Part shown: piece by piece, positions 1 to 17,111 of the stretch
How the letters are laid out: every line of letters starts with the position of its first letter
Position numbering within the stretch: position 1 is the first letter of the stretch
NCBI GenBank assembly: GCA_023078555.1
Contig: CM041198.1
Span: 1,910,800-1,974,799, forward strand
Direction of reading: 5' to 3'
DNA length: 64,000 nucleotides
Source of the DNA: Ulva prolifera
Taxonomy: Eukaryota; Chlorophyta; Ulvophyceae; Ulvales; Ulvaceae
Made by a program: the position numbers and the translations under genes
Notes under the pieces: generated by a model
What the model was told of the DNA's origin: nothing
The model's database searches: none
Seen by the model: the letters and a program-made list of their open reading frames with translations, nothing else

Positions 1-908
1 CAGTGCCGTGGGTATGTGCATCTGTTCGTGCGTTCATTCTCCACAAACGCATGTAGCGGTGGCGTACTCCAAGTTTTGTGGAGCCGGCGGCGGCGACGCT
101 TGCCGCAGTGGGAAAGAGTTGTAGGCGCTGGGGGCGCAGCGGTGCGGCTGGCGGCCGGCCGTGGCGTCCGCTGGCGGCTGCGCTGACGCATGTTCGAATT
201 CGGAGTGTTTTTTTTGTTGCGGCAGGTTTCCACCTGTGATTTGGGCTGCTGTCCTGCGACGTGTGTCCGTGAGGGGCGCACTTCACGCCGTGCTGTCGGA
301 CTGTGACCCTGCTTGATTGTGGGTCCACCCGGCGCATGTGGAGGCGGCATGATCGGACGTTCGGCAGCTACGCCTTCCATGAAAGAATTCCGTCGTTTGC
401 ATGGCGGGCAAGGTTCCAGCCGTTTGCATGGGGGCCATGATGTACGCGGCACAAAACGGCATCCATGCTTGGATGTGCCACATGTTTGCGATTTTTGTGC
501 CACTGTTGAGCAGCAGACTGCCATGCAATTGCTTGGGCCGAAGGTTCATACGCAGCTGTAGTGGCTGAGACTGCTGTTCCACGGACGCCACGTGCGCAGT
601 GGTGTGAGGAATGATCATAAAGAGGCCAGTGCATCTGGTTGTGTTGGCGTCGCCTGCTGAGGCACCACTTTCGTGTTTTTTTTTTTTTGAGGTGTAAGTT
701 GCAGGGAGATTGCATGCGCAGGTGTCAACACCAACCACCCACCATGCAAGCCACAAAGTCTGCCCCAGGAATCAGGTCGCCACCACAGGCGTCCACGCAA
801 GCATTTACGGTGTGCCACAGAAGAACACGTTACCATTTGTGTACAGTTGTCTGAGGGGGCTTTCCATGTGAATTACCCCGTCGGCTGGTGGTCACGGTTA
901 GATGGAAA

Positions 909-948
909 TTTTCAATGTCTGCTGAAGAATGCGGCTCAGTAGATCCAG
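909..948 (-). repeat. Dispersed repeat family B, diverged copy
   Basis: The stretch shares TTTTCAATGTC, a GCGGCTCAGTA core and an ATCCAGGCT-like end with the copy at 9985-10035 in the same orientation. It has diverged by small substitutions and indels. Confidence 0.5.
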
Positions 949-985
949 GCTCAATTCACAGTGCAGTGAGAAGAGACAGCTTCTG

Positions 986-1020
986 TGGCAATCCAGTGTT
1001 ACATACAGCTGTACCGCTGG
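986..1020 (+). repeat. Palindromic repeat family A, diverged copy
   Basis: It starts TGGCAATCCAGTG and ends GTACCGCTGG, the same arms as the better-preserved copies near 42.5, 47.3 and 60.5 kb. The central GGCCGC is degraded. It lies directly beside a family B repeat. Confidence 0.5.
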
Positions 1021-1024
1021 CTCG

Positions 1025-1062
1025 TAAAGTATAGTAAATCTGGATTCACTGAACCGTATCTT
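1025..1062 (+). repeat. Dispersed repeat family B copy
   Basis: It contains AGTAAATCTGGATTCACTG and CCGTATCTT, matching the family B consensus AAGTAAATCTGGATTyrCT-GCCG-ATCCT seen at six other places in this window. Confidence 0.6.
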
Positions 1063-2020
1063 ATGTTATGAAGACCTGGTGATGTGAAGATCTAGCACAG
1101 CACATGGGCATGGACTGTGAGATTGAGTCAAGCAGCCAGGTGCTGCAGTGCAACGCGAGAGCTCTTTGCAGAGTGATGGCCATGGTAGTGATCCTCGTCA
1201 GCTGCTGTGAACAATCTCCAACCAGGGAGCCAGGCTGGAGAGGGCATGCATGCTCAGGCGCTCCATTGAGCTACGGCAGTTGCTCTCAGAGACTACATGA
1301 CATGAACCACTGTGACGCTCCAACTTGCTCAATGTGTGTTGGTGGAGACAAGCCATCCTGACATCACATATGGCATAAACTACAGCCCGCAGAGGCGTCC
1401 TCGAGCATCTGAGCATGCATGCGGCAGGCTACAAACCTGTTCAAGCTACATGTGTCTCTGCAGAGGCACAACCACATCAGGGCACAACATACAACGCAAA
1501 TCAACTGTGCAATAGAACGAGCAGGACTGGCTGCCCACACAACAATGCACCATCATTGCCTGGAGATGATGAGGATGTGGTGACCCAGGCCAAGCAGTGG
1601 GCCCCCCATGCTTTAATCAAGCAGGCAATAGACCACAATCAAGCCACAAGCCAGGCAGTGCTAGTTGCACAAAGGGGCAGTGCAGGCATGCGGTGACAGC
1701 ACTTGCAGAGACCGTCCTGCAGCACACCCTGTCGCAAAAAAAAAAGAATATTCTCCACATGTCGGAATGGCGGTTTCGTCGGCATGGCAGTGGCCCTACT
1801 GCTCGGCTGCTTGTTCCTCGCTGTTGCTTTGTTCTTTCGTTCCGCAATATTTCTGCGGTGCTACCTGCATCCTCGCCTGTGTCCGTGTACCCGACACGCC
1901 TCATTGCATGTGCAGCTTGCCCCCCTCCCTGGTACCCCACAACGAAGCGCTGCCGCAGCATTGCTGCAGCTCCTGTGACGACTACACCTGTGGCCACACG
2001 GCCACCAGGTCCCAAAGGTT

Positions 2021-4424
2021 TCACACGTCCCAGCCCCACGACCGGACCAACGGCGCCCGGGGGCCGGCACGGTGGCCAAAGACGGGGTCTGGAGGCACGT
2101 TCTCTAATCCCGGAGCAGAGCCTGCACCCGAGCGGTGCTTGCGCTGCGGCAGCGGCCCGCGGTGCCCATATGCATGCATGCGCTGCCAGGTATGCTCCAG
2201 CGCCGGGCCGCGGCTCGGCCGAGGGGGCTCCTCCCAGCGTGGGGGTGGCCGCTGCCTCTTGCAGGCCGCCGCCCCAGGGCCTGCTGCCCAGGTGCTCGCC
2301 CGCTTGTTGTGGCCCGAGGCGGCGGCATTGCCGCGCCACGGGGGTGCTTGAGTGATCGTGTCTGGCGGGGGGTGGTGGGCGGGTGCCTGGCGGGGGTGGA
2401 CTTTGGGAGGCGCGGCACGCGGGGCCGCCGCTGGGGCTGTGCTGGCGCGGGGCGCCGCGGCTGGGGCGTTGTGTGCGCCGGCTGCCGCTGCTGGGGCTGT
2501 GTTGGCGCAGGCTGCGGCTTCCGGCGCTATGCTCGCGTTGGAGACCACTGCCGGGGCGGTGATTGCGTTGGAGACCACTGGCGGGGATGTGATTGCGCGA
2601 GGTGCCACAACTGGGGCTGTGTTGGCGTGTGGCGTTGCAGCTGGGGCTGTGCTGACGCGGGGTTGCACGGCAGGGGCTGTGTTGGCGTGGGGCACCGCTG
2701 CTGTGGCAGTGGTGGCGCTGGCCACCGCTGCTGTGGCTGTGCCGGCACAGGTTGCCGCCGCTGGGGCTGTGGTGGCGCTGAGCACAGCTGCTGGGGCTAT
2801 GCTGGCGTCGGGCACCGCTGTGTCACTGCCCGCCCTGTCCTTGTCGCTGATGCGCGGGCTGTTGTCTGCATGCGCAGGTACGGTCCGTCATCGTGATCAT
2901 CATCGTCATGTAGCACACAACGCAGCGGGGCACGCAACACAGCGGGGCATGCAATGGAGTTCATCCCACTCATCCCAGTCTACTCACATCATGACAGCTT
3001 TACCAGAACACTGAGCCGTGGAGTTGAGTACAAACATTCGAAGAATGACATTTAAAGATTGACATCACAATTACACAGATCATGACGTGTGTGTAGTGTC
3101 GCATACACACACAGACACTTTGGTATGGTTTGCATGCGTGGCGGCGGCTGCATTCCGAGCAGACGCCGGCATGCGCATGCTATATGATCTATACATGCAG
3201 CGTTGAACCCGGAGGCCCGTAGGGCAACATACCTGAGACATGCGGCGGCAGCGGCACCACCTCCTCACGCACACACCGACCGACAGCGCCCCCGGGCCCC
3301 TGCGCCACTCCGGACGGGGCACCGCGCTCAGCTGAATTGGGCCGGCTGTGTGTCACCGCCTCGTGCAGCAGCTCGGCAGTGATGACAGGGACACGGCCGG
3401 GGGGTGTCGCCGCTAGCAGCGCAGCCATCGCGATCGCAGCCATGTCAAACGACAACCACGGCATCTGCCGGGGCTCCGGGGCGGGCCGGGGGTCACGGGG
3501 CGGCGGCGGGTCCGTAGGCGCTGGCGCAAGCGCGGCCGTGGCCGCCTGCGTGGCCGCGGCGGCGCGCTTGCAGCGCAGGTCCTGCACGCCCGCGTCGAGC
3601 GACTGCACGCCTGGCCGGCGCTGACTCAGCAAAGTCGCGCTGGCGATGCGCTCTATGACTGGGCACGGCGAGCTCGCCTCGAGCTGGCACAGGTTTGGGA
3701 AGTCTGCAACGCACACGGCCTTGACAGGCGCTTGCTCGGCTGCAATAACAAGCATCGACAACCTCGCATGACTGTGCGAGGCAGAAGGCGTGCATGGTGA
3801 ACGTGGACGCGAGAGTGCAAGCAATATGCCGACAGAGGTCAGAGTCTCTGGCTCATGTCCAGTGGAGTTGAGCACCTGACATGGGCGATGGCATCCGCAT
3901 GTGGGTACCTGGATCCGCAAATGCAGCCACCAGGCTCGCGCCAACATCACGTGCGAGCGCGTCACGGCCCACCGTCTCGCCGTTCGGCTCCGCATCTGCT
4001 GCGCTGGGCGTGGAAGCATCAGAGCAGCCGCCCCCCCCCGTGCCAGGATACCGCGCGTCCGTGCGGACCTCCGCGGCAGCACCGCTTGTGCGGGCGCTGC
4101 TTGCCGGGGGGGTGCTGTGCTGCGTCTCATGCTGGCTGCAACTCGCATCGTGGGGTCTGCGCGGATCACCCTCGGCTGTGGTGGGGCGAGGCGACCCCCC
4201 TGGTGTGTTCTGCTGGCAATCTACGCCGCTCGCTGTCGATGCGCCGTGCACAGGCTGGCACACAACGCCGTTCTCGTGCTCGGACCCCGACTGCCCTGCC
4301 CCAGATGCAGCTGAAGTGTTGCCGCCACGGGAGTCGTCCGGCACGGATGTCGCCCCAGACACTGTCGCCCCGATGGATGGATCCGCAGCTGTGCTTATGC
4401 TGATCGCTTGAGTCAGGCCGCAGC
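2021..4424 (-). CDS. Low-complexity protein with Pro/Ala-rich 10-residue tandem repeats (5' end not found)
   Basis: Three minus-strand exons join cleanly: 4424-3876, 3703-3233 and 2865-2021. They use acceptors GTGTGCAG, GTTGCAG and GCATGCAG and donors GTGCTC and GTATGT, with phase 1 at both internal junctions, giving about 620 residues. The first exon is Ser/Thr/Gly/Pro-rich. The second holds the least repetitive part (FPNLCQLEASSPCPVIERI, then MPWLSFDMAAIAMAALLAA). The third carries about 13 copies of a 10-residue unit of the type ANTAPAAxPR, followed by a basic Pro/Arg-rich tail. No known domain was recognised. The acceptor at 4425 shows that at least one more upstream exon exists, and the last exon could be spliced again before its stop. 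The plus strand is also open through the repeat, but only the minus frame fits the splice sites. Confidence 0.6.
2431..2825. repeat. 30-bp coding minisatellite
   Basis: About 13 units of roughly 30 bp built on GCTGGGGCTGTGCTGGCG (plus-strand reading) encode the 10-residue Pro/Ala repeats of the minus-strand gene. Units vary mostly at one or two codons, and the length is always a multiple of three, which supports translation. Confidence 0.8.
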
Positions 4425-4725
4425 CTGCACACGCAGGGTGATTGACAGAGTTGCGTCGGTGCGCACATGGTTTGTCTGGGCTGCCACCTCACAATCAGAA
4501 CCGAAAAGGTCAGTACTCTGCGTGCCCGAACTTGGTGACCCAGAATTGGTGCTTTCACCCTTCTACCCACCACGACAGATACAGTGTAGAAGATACAGTG
4601 ACACAGATGCAGTGACACTCCACAACGACATGGACGCATCCTGCGTATGCCAGCACGTGATGTGGGTGCTGAGAGGCGCACTGTGAGAGCTGAGGGAGGT
4701 TCTGGGGGTCAGCTGCAGCTCATCG

Positions 4726-6580
4726 GTGCTTTGCTGCGGGCCTAAACTCGGGAAGCCGCACCACGAAGGCTGCACAAGGGAGTGGTTGAGCTTGAGAGGC
4801 ACAGGAAGTTTGAAGCGACATGATATGCTATACAGTACCATCATCGCGCTGCAGAGAAATTGGGCGCGACAACTGGATGCAGTGCGCTTCCCAATTTTGA
4901 GGTCAGTTCGTGAACGAGCACAAGCAGCATGACAAGGAGCATACATATAGATCTGCATCAGGAGTCTGCTCATCTGAAAGGTCGAGGAAGCTCCAGATTG
5001 GCTGCACCCGGCCCAGTTTCAGAGCACAGTCCTCATGACTGTAGGACACGTCTTGGATACTGACTTTCCGAGCTCTGCGCTGTGCTCGCTCTCTGTGAAG
5101 GTTGAGCAAGTTCGAACCCCTGCCTGCCAGAAGGGCACTGTTGGTGTCTTCGACATGCCTGCGAGACAGGGACGGCAGTCATTGCCTGTGGCCTCTCCTG
5201 GCAAGGCAAGCAAAGGGTGAAAGGCTGGCAACATTGAGCAAGGGCAGCGCATACGATATCACTCTGGGCCAGAGGGATGGCAAAGTGTGCTCCGGAATGC
5301 CTAGTCTCCGTTGCAGGTACAGAATAGCATACGACTTGGCTGCAGTCGCTGCAAGGCATGCATTCCTGACAGAATTGATCTGGCTTGGCTGGAGCTCCTG
5401 CAAGAACTGAATGCTTCAGGCTAGCAAAACTTACAATACGTAGTTCCCAATACGTCTTGGAGTATCACACCCGCTGGACCACCGTGTGACTGAGCCCGTC
5501 CCGTAACACCATGTAGGCCATGGTGGGAGTCAAATATGCTGAATAACGACCGTTGTGATCCGACAGTTGGGCTAAATGATACTGACGCCACGTAGGCTTT
5601 TTTATGATATCTTCTGCGTGGGACGCGATGCACATCATTGGAGCATGAAGGCTTCCCTCGACTAGCGGAAGCGTGCGCCATAGGTACTTCCTTGCTGTTT
5701 CGACTATTTCGTGTTCCTCATGTTTGGCCACAGCAGATCTAGACGCCCGATTGTCTCTGAAGTTTTGTCTAGGTGCAGCCTTGTATTGTCTCCGGCGGTG
5801 CATGATTGCTTAAGCCTCGCTCAACACGGAGCTCTTGGCCAACAAACTGCGCGACGGAGTCGGTCGGACCGGCACAGCTTTATACCTAGAGGCGGGGCCA
5901 AATACGCATTTAATGAAGAATCTGCCTTGCAAGTGAATCCATCTGCTGATCGCGTACTCTGCGCTCCTTTTGCCGTTCGGATCTTGGTGTGCCTGCAGCG
6001 CACTCCATGTGCTGTTGTTACCGACAGCGCTTGCGCGTAAGGACGCAGCTGGTCAGTGTAGAGGCTAGATCTTACCTCCTGTGTGATACGCGGCTGTTGG
6101 TCACTGCAATGCGGTACAATTTGGGCTTGCGCAGATGTGCGTTCGACGATTCTCGAGCGAGATTGACGCGACAGGAACGCCTCTCTGAAAACCTGCTTCT
6201 ATATTTAACCAGTAGACGCAAGGCAGATGTTGGTTTGTGTGCCTCACCGTTATATCGACAAGGACTGGCGGACCGTGATGCTACGGATGATCGAAAATCG
6301 AACGCTTGCAGTGTTTTCACCGAGCCTAGTAGCACCAAATGGGAATTCAAGCACGATGTGCCTGGCTCTGGCCATCTACGTATCTCAGACATACATCTCA
6401 GTTGGTTTTTCGGCGGAATCCCACATTCATACGCTGCCTGTGCATGTGGGCAGTCCAAAGCTTGCGGAAGCTCGAGCGCTCGATTGGTGGCTGCAGTGGT
6501 CTCTCCCGGACGAAATTCAGGCTGCAGCTCAACTGCACATCGAAACAAAGCAACTGCGACACTCGCGTTTAATTTCATAG
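4726..6580 (+). CDS. Unidentified plus-strand gene candidate
   Basis: Several open segments read like protein. One is at 4726-4914 (GSLKRHDMLYSTIIALQRNW, followed by a GTCAGT donor). Others are near 5000-5220, at 5310-5400 (YRIAYDLAAVAARHAFLTEL), and at 6227-6580, ending in a stop after ARALDWWLQWSLPDEIQAAA. I could not join them with consistent phases and recognise no family. The opposite strand is also open in places, notably 5465-5803, so both strand and extent are uncertain. If it is real, it would be divergent from the gene at 2.0-4.4 kb and share a promoter region at about 4430-4720. Confidence 0.25.
5465..5803 (-). CDS. Unidentified exon-like ORF
   Basis: This 112-residue minus-strand frame has a natural composition (EEHEIVETARKYLWRTLP, then PTWRQYHLAQLSDHNGRY) while the plus strand is full of stops across it. 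The HLAQL segment faintly recalls winged-helix domains of Cdt1 type, but the surrounding spacing does not match, so no function is assigned. It conflicts with the plus-strand gene candidate over 4.7-6.6 kb. It could instead be an upstream exon of the minus-strand gene at 2.0-4.4 kb. Confidence 0.3.
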   Translation of the reverse strand: MHRRRQYKAAPRQNFRDNRASRSAVAKHEEHEIVETARKYLWRTLPLVEGSLHAPMMCIASHAEDIIKKPTWRQYHLAQLSDHNGRYSAYLTPTMAYMVLRDGLSHTVVQRV

Positions 6581-6970
6581 ACGCACTGTCAGCTGCTGTG
6601 GACGGTGCTTTCTGCAGCGATGGCGTTCATTGCTGTGTCAAGGCTGCTTGCAACAACCGGTGTTGACAGCAATCACAGTTTCTTTACCTGAATATGGATC
6701 ACCCGCAATGAGGTAAGTGAACCAGTCCCTGTACATGCAAGCTCAGCAAGTGTGGTCTATCCAGCTTCTTCTCCATCCACTGATGGTGTGCGCTGTGCAT
6801 CCACACCAAAGTGCCTGCCAACCAAAGTATCAATGAGTAAGCTTGATTGTCCGCATGTGACAGGTCCACGTCAGTCATATGTTTGCGCAAGTGTACAGGC
6901 AACAGATCGCTTCAAACAGACTCCAGCGGCACGAAGTCCACCCACTCATGGTTGTTGCACCGGGCTGTCA

Positions 6971-8107
6971 CTAGAAACGAGGTGATACCCATGCATCATT
7001 AACCTCGTTATCTAGCTTGGCAGAAGGCGAGACTTGGGCCTTCCTGGCATTGATGAACTGGCCAGGTGTCCATAATCTGTTGGTGCAGTCTTGCAGCCCA
7101 CTGCCTCGAGCAACAGCCTTGCGCACTGACATGTTGTCATCCTCACAGGTGCTTGCTCCTGGGGTGTTCTCCAAACCAGCCAATCGCCCACGCCGATGCT
7201 CACTGAGAGCTGCTAGCCTGGTCCTACACCTTGCAGCCTCCTCATCTGCCATTGCAGTGTCCATAGCCTGCAATTGCCTAGATACGGATGAACGGTGCCC
7301 TGCAGCCCTGCCAAGTGCACGCATGTTATCGTCCAATCTCCTTGCACGCTCCTGGGCGTCTCGTTGTTGCTGCTGTTTCACGAAGAGCTCACTTGCTGCA
7401 ATGGCACCTGGGCTGTGACCCAGGCCGTCCGCCCCAGCACCAATGTGTCTCAGAGCTACCACTGGCGGGGAAGATACTGGAGCAGCAGAGAGGAGGGCGC
7501 ATGAGCTTCGCTTGACCGGTGCTCGTGGCGACACCCTCCGAACTGTGCACGCCTTCGGCTTTGCCAAAGTTGGAGTCAGCATGCTATTGGGTCGTGGGGG
7601 TGTCACAGCGCTCCTAGCCTCCTGCAGCTGAACTGAGTTGAGTTTCAAACGACGTGTTGGGCTGGCTTTCACTTTCTGTACGCCGCGCGGCTTTGGTGGA
7701 GTGTAGTGCTTGCAAGGCCGGCGAGCCTGGGCACGTTCCCTGATCTGCATGCTCCACGAGAAGGTAACCAGGATGTCTAGAGAATAGACGGATCTCAGAC
7801 ATAATCCACAGTGACCTGACAGCAGGTCAAGCCTCAAAAATACGCCCCGAACGTCATGGCAGGAGCACACCGCCTCTGTGTGAGCTGCTCCTCGCCCAAA
7901 TCGCACAGCAGCCAGCTCCATGCAGATTGCAGACATCTCTGTCTCACGATTTGTTGTCCATTGCTGGGCGTGAAAGGCAACGGCGAGGTCTTGCTGATCT
8001 GGTCTGCCTCCAGCCCGTGGGGTGCGGGGACTACTGCGCAGTTGGAGCAAATGTGGTCCCAGTTTCAGCATACGTTCGCGGCATACGTGAGCTCCTGGAG
8101 ACTGCAT
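6971..8107 (-). CDS. Hypothetical basic/coiled-coil protein
   Basis: The minus strand is open for 378 codons. The most gene-like model has exons ending at 7871 and restarting at 7744 (donor GTGTGC, acceptor GCATGCAG, phase 0), removing a 126-bp intron that lacks stops. The product begins around MSAICMELAAVRFGRG. It continues as a basic, Pro-rich region (KHYTPPKPRGVQKVKASPTR), then a charged helical stretch (VKQQQQRDAQERARRLDDN), and ends GLENTPGAS...LWTPGQFINARK. The true start between 8107 and about 7950 is unclear because that part overlaps a plus-strand candidate exon. No domain is recognised; the composition suggests a nuclear or cytoskeletal protein, which is inference only. Confidence 0.55.
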   Translation of the reverse strand: MQSPGAHVCRERMLKLGPHLLQLRSSPRTPRAGGRPDQQDLAVAFHAQQWTTNRETEMSAICMELAAVRFGRGAAHTEAVCSCHDVRGVFLRLDLLSGHCGLCLRSVYSLDILVTFSWSMQIRERAQARRPCKHYTPPKPRGVQKVKASPTRRLKLNSVQLQEARSAVTPPRPNSMLTPTLAKPKACTVRRVSPRAPVKRSSCALLSAAPVSSPPVVALRHIGAGADGLGHSPGAIAASELFVKQQQQRDAQERARRLDDNMRALGRAAGHRSSVSRQLQAMDTAMADEEAARCRTRLAALSEHRRGRLAGLENTPGASTCEDDNMSVRKAVARGSGLQDCTNRLWTPGQFINARKAQVSPSAKLDNEVNDAWVSPRF

Positions 8108-10625
8108 GGTCGTCGTTCGCTAGCGACTGGACCTGCGCCTCAGCAGCAAATTCACGATGCCTCTTTCACCTTTGCTGCAGCCACGATACAGCCACTTGAG
8201 GCGCAAGCATTGACAATTTATGTTGAACCTGACAGAGAGTTCAAGACCGAGACGAGAGTTCTTCTGCAATGATCATGCAGCATGTACAGGTCAACTGGAA
8301 CCGCAGCTTACTGCAGCTTCCCGTGAAACAAAGGGTGAAAGCGGATGGGCTCCTCCGTTTTGATTGCATCGTTCAGTCTGGGCGCTTCGTTCTCAACCTG
8401 TATGCCATGGCATTGAGGGGCAGTCAAGCCTATGCATGTCGTGTCTACAGGCATACATGGTGTACATGGACACGAGCCAATTGCATGGCTGAACAGCGAA
8501 ACAGAATCCATAGCTGAAGGGTCTGAGAGGCCCGATCTTGATCATTGCATTCACAAACGTTGTGCGTCGCAAATTCGCAAACTTCAAGGCTTCCTTCGGC
8601 GGGTCGTGCCGGATTGGTGGTCCTTCAGAGCAGTGATCTTTCAGAGCCAAGGCATGCGTAATGTCAGATCGCTTTCGCTGGCACTACCCGTTGCCTCACT
8701 TAACGTGCTTATGCAGGAAGCTGTTCATGCTTTGCAAGTCGATGCGGCTTTCTATTGTCAGCAGACACATCGATTTAGGCTACAGTCACCACGATTGTAG
8801 CCAGCAGCCACAGCGTCTTCGCGGTCGACGTGTAAAGTAACATCAATCTGAATTCACGCGTGTGTGCGTGCGCATACGCTGCCGCCGGGGTGTGGCGTGC
8901 GGTCAATTTTCCAAAATTGTGCAAGGCCCTGCTCTTGATGCTGCAGCTGGGTGTGCACCAATGCGAGTGTCTGCATATGATGTGCCCCGCCCCGTGGACT
9001 TGTGGGTGCAGCAAGCAAAGCGAAGTAAACCTGGATGGACTCAGGCGTATCCTGAAGAGGACGTTGCAAGTGAAGAAGCCAACATCGGTCGCCCTGGTGG
9101 GAATAGTGTAGGCCATGCCATCACATGATGCCCAGTTGGTCTCTATAGTAGTATATTAATATAATAGTATATCAACTACACTTGCATGTTCCAACATGCA
9201 TGTCATTTGGGCAGGCCAGTCCGGGTGTTCCTTGTTGTCCCGCCGGATGACCTCTCGCACATCGTGATCGTGTATGGGTACCCAAATTTATACTACGAAG
9301 TCATTCCAGGCACCGTGCCCTCAGTTGCTTTTGGTATTGTGTTGAATGTGTGGACAAACCCTCGGGTCGCCGCTGTTGATGCAATGCTAGGTAGTTTGTG
9401 CCTGTGCTCTGGCATGCAATGGCCCGGGTCCTTGCAATGTGTACAAACCTCGCGCCACTTCCCTTGCGTTCAATGCATAGTGGCAAGCCCCTCTCAGCCC
9501 CTCGGGCGTGTGGTCCAAGCCTGAGGACAAAGCTGTGTCGGCTGAATGACCGGACGGACATGCAGGTTCCTTGGTGTTTATACCATGTGCATTGTAAAAC
9601 AAAGCAAAATAAGTCTGGATTTGCTTGGCCGAATCCTTACGAGGACAGCGACAACTCACATGCAGACTGTGCTTGGTGTTTGAGAAACTCAAGCATATCT
9701 GAGACTGATGCTCTGTTGTCTGCCTTGTTTGCTGTGTGAGGCACTTGCCCGAATGTGGGTCATTCGACGTGCGGCTTCCAGCACCACCAGGACGGTATAA
9801 AAGCTACCCCCTCCGTTTCTGGAGGTTGTGGGGTTCGATTCTGCGTGCGCTTTGGGGAATCGAAACGGCCGCACGTGACCACCTCGCTTAGCACAGGAGG
9901 AGGTCCTGTGAGTTGCGTGCGGTCCACTGAGGGGGGTTTCCAGGTGGTGTGCCCCTTCATCATATGTGGTCCCGTTAACTCGGAGTTTTCAATGTCCAAT
10001 AGGATACGGCTCAGTAAATTCAGATTTACTTTACTGCACCACATCACTCTGCCTCGCACCTTGTGGGCCTGCCATCCCCACTGTTCTGGCAGCGAGCGTA
10101 ATTCAGTGACAAGTGGTGTTCATTTTGCTTTGTGGGCTTAGTGTTACACTGTGCTTGGTGAAAGGGCACATTCCTGCTTTGTGTCGTGTGATTCCGGAGG
10201 TCTGGCCTGGTACAAGGTGCTGCTCTTGTGGTCGTCCAGCACCTGGACAGGGCCGGTGCAGCGTAACCCAGATGCTGCCGTTGTTGCGCGCTTCGCAGAG
10301 CCTACTCGTGTCGGTACATCGACCTGTCTTCTCGGTCAGACGTTGAAGCGGGAGGGAAGTCGGGGGCGCCTATGATGACACGACGGTTCGACTTGCGACT
10401 GTCGCGGAGATCGATAGAAAGCAGAGTATATTTGTGCAAGCCCGCATAACTACGTGATCTGTTTTTATGTGCAGGGATTTTATGCAGTATCCTGACCTTG
10501 TCTCTCCGGGGCAGAGCCCATACGCGTGCCTCCGCATGAGGCCTGCTCAAGACCCGCTTTCAGCGTCGGTCGAGGATGCAGCTGGATTTACGTTTCCGGT
10601 GAAGCCCGTCGAGTGCATGCTGTAG
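8042..10625 (+). CDS. Unidentified multi-exon gene, exons partly resolved
   Basis: Four plus-strand segments look like exons. They are 8042-8272 (LEQMWSQFQHTFAAYVSSW, then ALTIYVEPDREFKTETRVLL); 8451-about 8670 (ETESIAEGSERPDLDHCIHK, RRVVPDWWSFRAVIF); 9215-9390 (PVRVFLVVPPDDLSHIVIVY, bounded by GGGCAG and a GTAGTT donor, phases 2 and 1); and 10475-10625 (DFMQYPDLVSPGQSPYACL, acceptor TGTGCAG, ending in a stop). The junctions between them are not solved and intermediate exons are probably missing. I do not recognise the family. The gene would lie between the minus-strand ORF at 7-8 kb and DUS3, and three family B repeats sit in its introns. Confidence 0.4.
9018..9054 (+). repeat. Dispersed repeat family B copy
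   Basis: AAGCGAAGTAAACCTGGAT followed by GGCGTATCCTG matches the family B core. It sits in open sequence, so a short false reading frame runs through it. Confidence 0.6.
9595..9645 (+). repeat. Dispersed repeat family B copy
   Basis: AAGCAAAATAAGTCTGGATT followed by TGCTTGGCCGAATCCTTA. The TTGGCCGAATCCTTA part recurs in reverse at about 50.64 kb, and GTCTGGAT with GCTTGGCCG at 51.2 kb. Confidence 0.7.
9985..10035 (-). repeat. Dispersed repeat family B copy, nearly identical to one at 33.7 kb
   Basis: About 42 bases from GTCCAATAGGATACGGCTC to the TTTACTTTACT end are identical to the reverse complement of 33733-33774. This suggests recent dispersal. Confidence 0.8.
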
Positions 10626-10989
10626 CGTTGACCAGGCATTGCCAAGAAATTAGGTCCATGTCGCGTTATCTGCGGACTTCAAGGCCGTGCACGGTTGTGC
10701 GTCGGATGTGCCGCGCGCGACCTTTCCAAACAGTGGCTGCGACGCTGCGCTTTCAGCATGATTGTTCTGCAGGCAGGAGAATGCCGACGACCTCTCACGA
10801 GGCATCGTCACTTGTATGCAGGGACGCCGTGCTGGCACGGTAAATCAGAATTGGCTAGGACGTTGCTGTGAAGTCCTTGGGGTAGAAAATATGTCGGCTT
10901 CATCGCAGAAGTGAACTAGGTGTAGAATCTATTGATTCAGCATATTCATACGTGTGCCTGGTCGAGAGTAAACCAGCTCTGGGCAAGCT

Positions 10990-16570
<5,581 letters not shown>

Positions 16571-17111
16571 ATGCTTGTAGGCTGCCACATGTGGCGTTCA
16601 TCCTTGCGGTTGCACTTGCCCCAGGATGCCCTAGGATGCCCTAGGATGCAGCAATGTTAATTGTCGAGGCTTAAGTCCTGAGTCAAGCACGCCCGGCAAT
16701 TGCACATGCCGTTGAAGCCACTGGGCGTCAAGCTCCCCATGCATGCATGTACCGTTGGATTCTGAAGACATCTCCTGTACACGGCCAGACACAGTACATA
16801 GACTTCAAAACTTGGATGATTGACCCTGTACCGGCTACAGCAATTGGCGTTCTCGTCGTTGCCTCCTGCGCTGTACCGGCCAGGCCCTTCTCTTCTACGA
16901 CGTACGTTGTTTTTTCCGTAAGCAACCAGGCCACTGATAAGATACTGGAAGCTACAGTCTAGTGAGCAGGCCATGTAGTGCAGTGGTAACGTTTGATCTG
17001 CTCATGGGGTCGTGCAACCATTGGACGAGTTGCGACAGGATTGGCATGTTCAACATGCGTGGCCTTCGCTGACGCTGACATAGATCCCGTTGATCATTTC
17101 TGTGTTTAAGA

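Larger units (their letters stand above)
1..2020. other. No gene recognised; dispersed repeats only
   Basis: I see no convincing exon on either strand. Open frames are short, lack recognisable motifs and run through poly-T and poly-A tracts (about 680 and 1735). The only structured sequence is a cluster of three dispersed-repeat copies at 909-1062, listed separately. A 5' or 3' untranslated region of a gene outside the window could lie here. Confidence 0.5.

Noticed and set aside
2352-3014. Plus-strand frame with GAVLA-type repeats
   Set aside because: The minisatellite is open on both strands, but only the minus frame joins flanking exons with matching phases.
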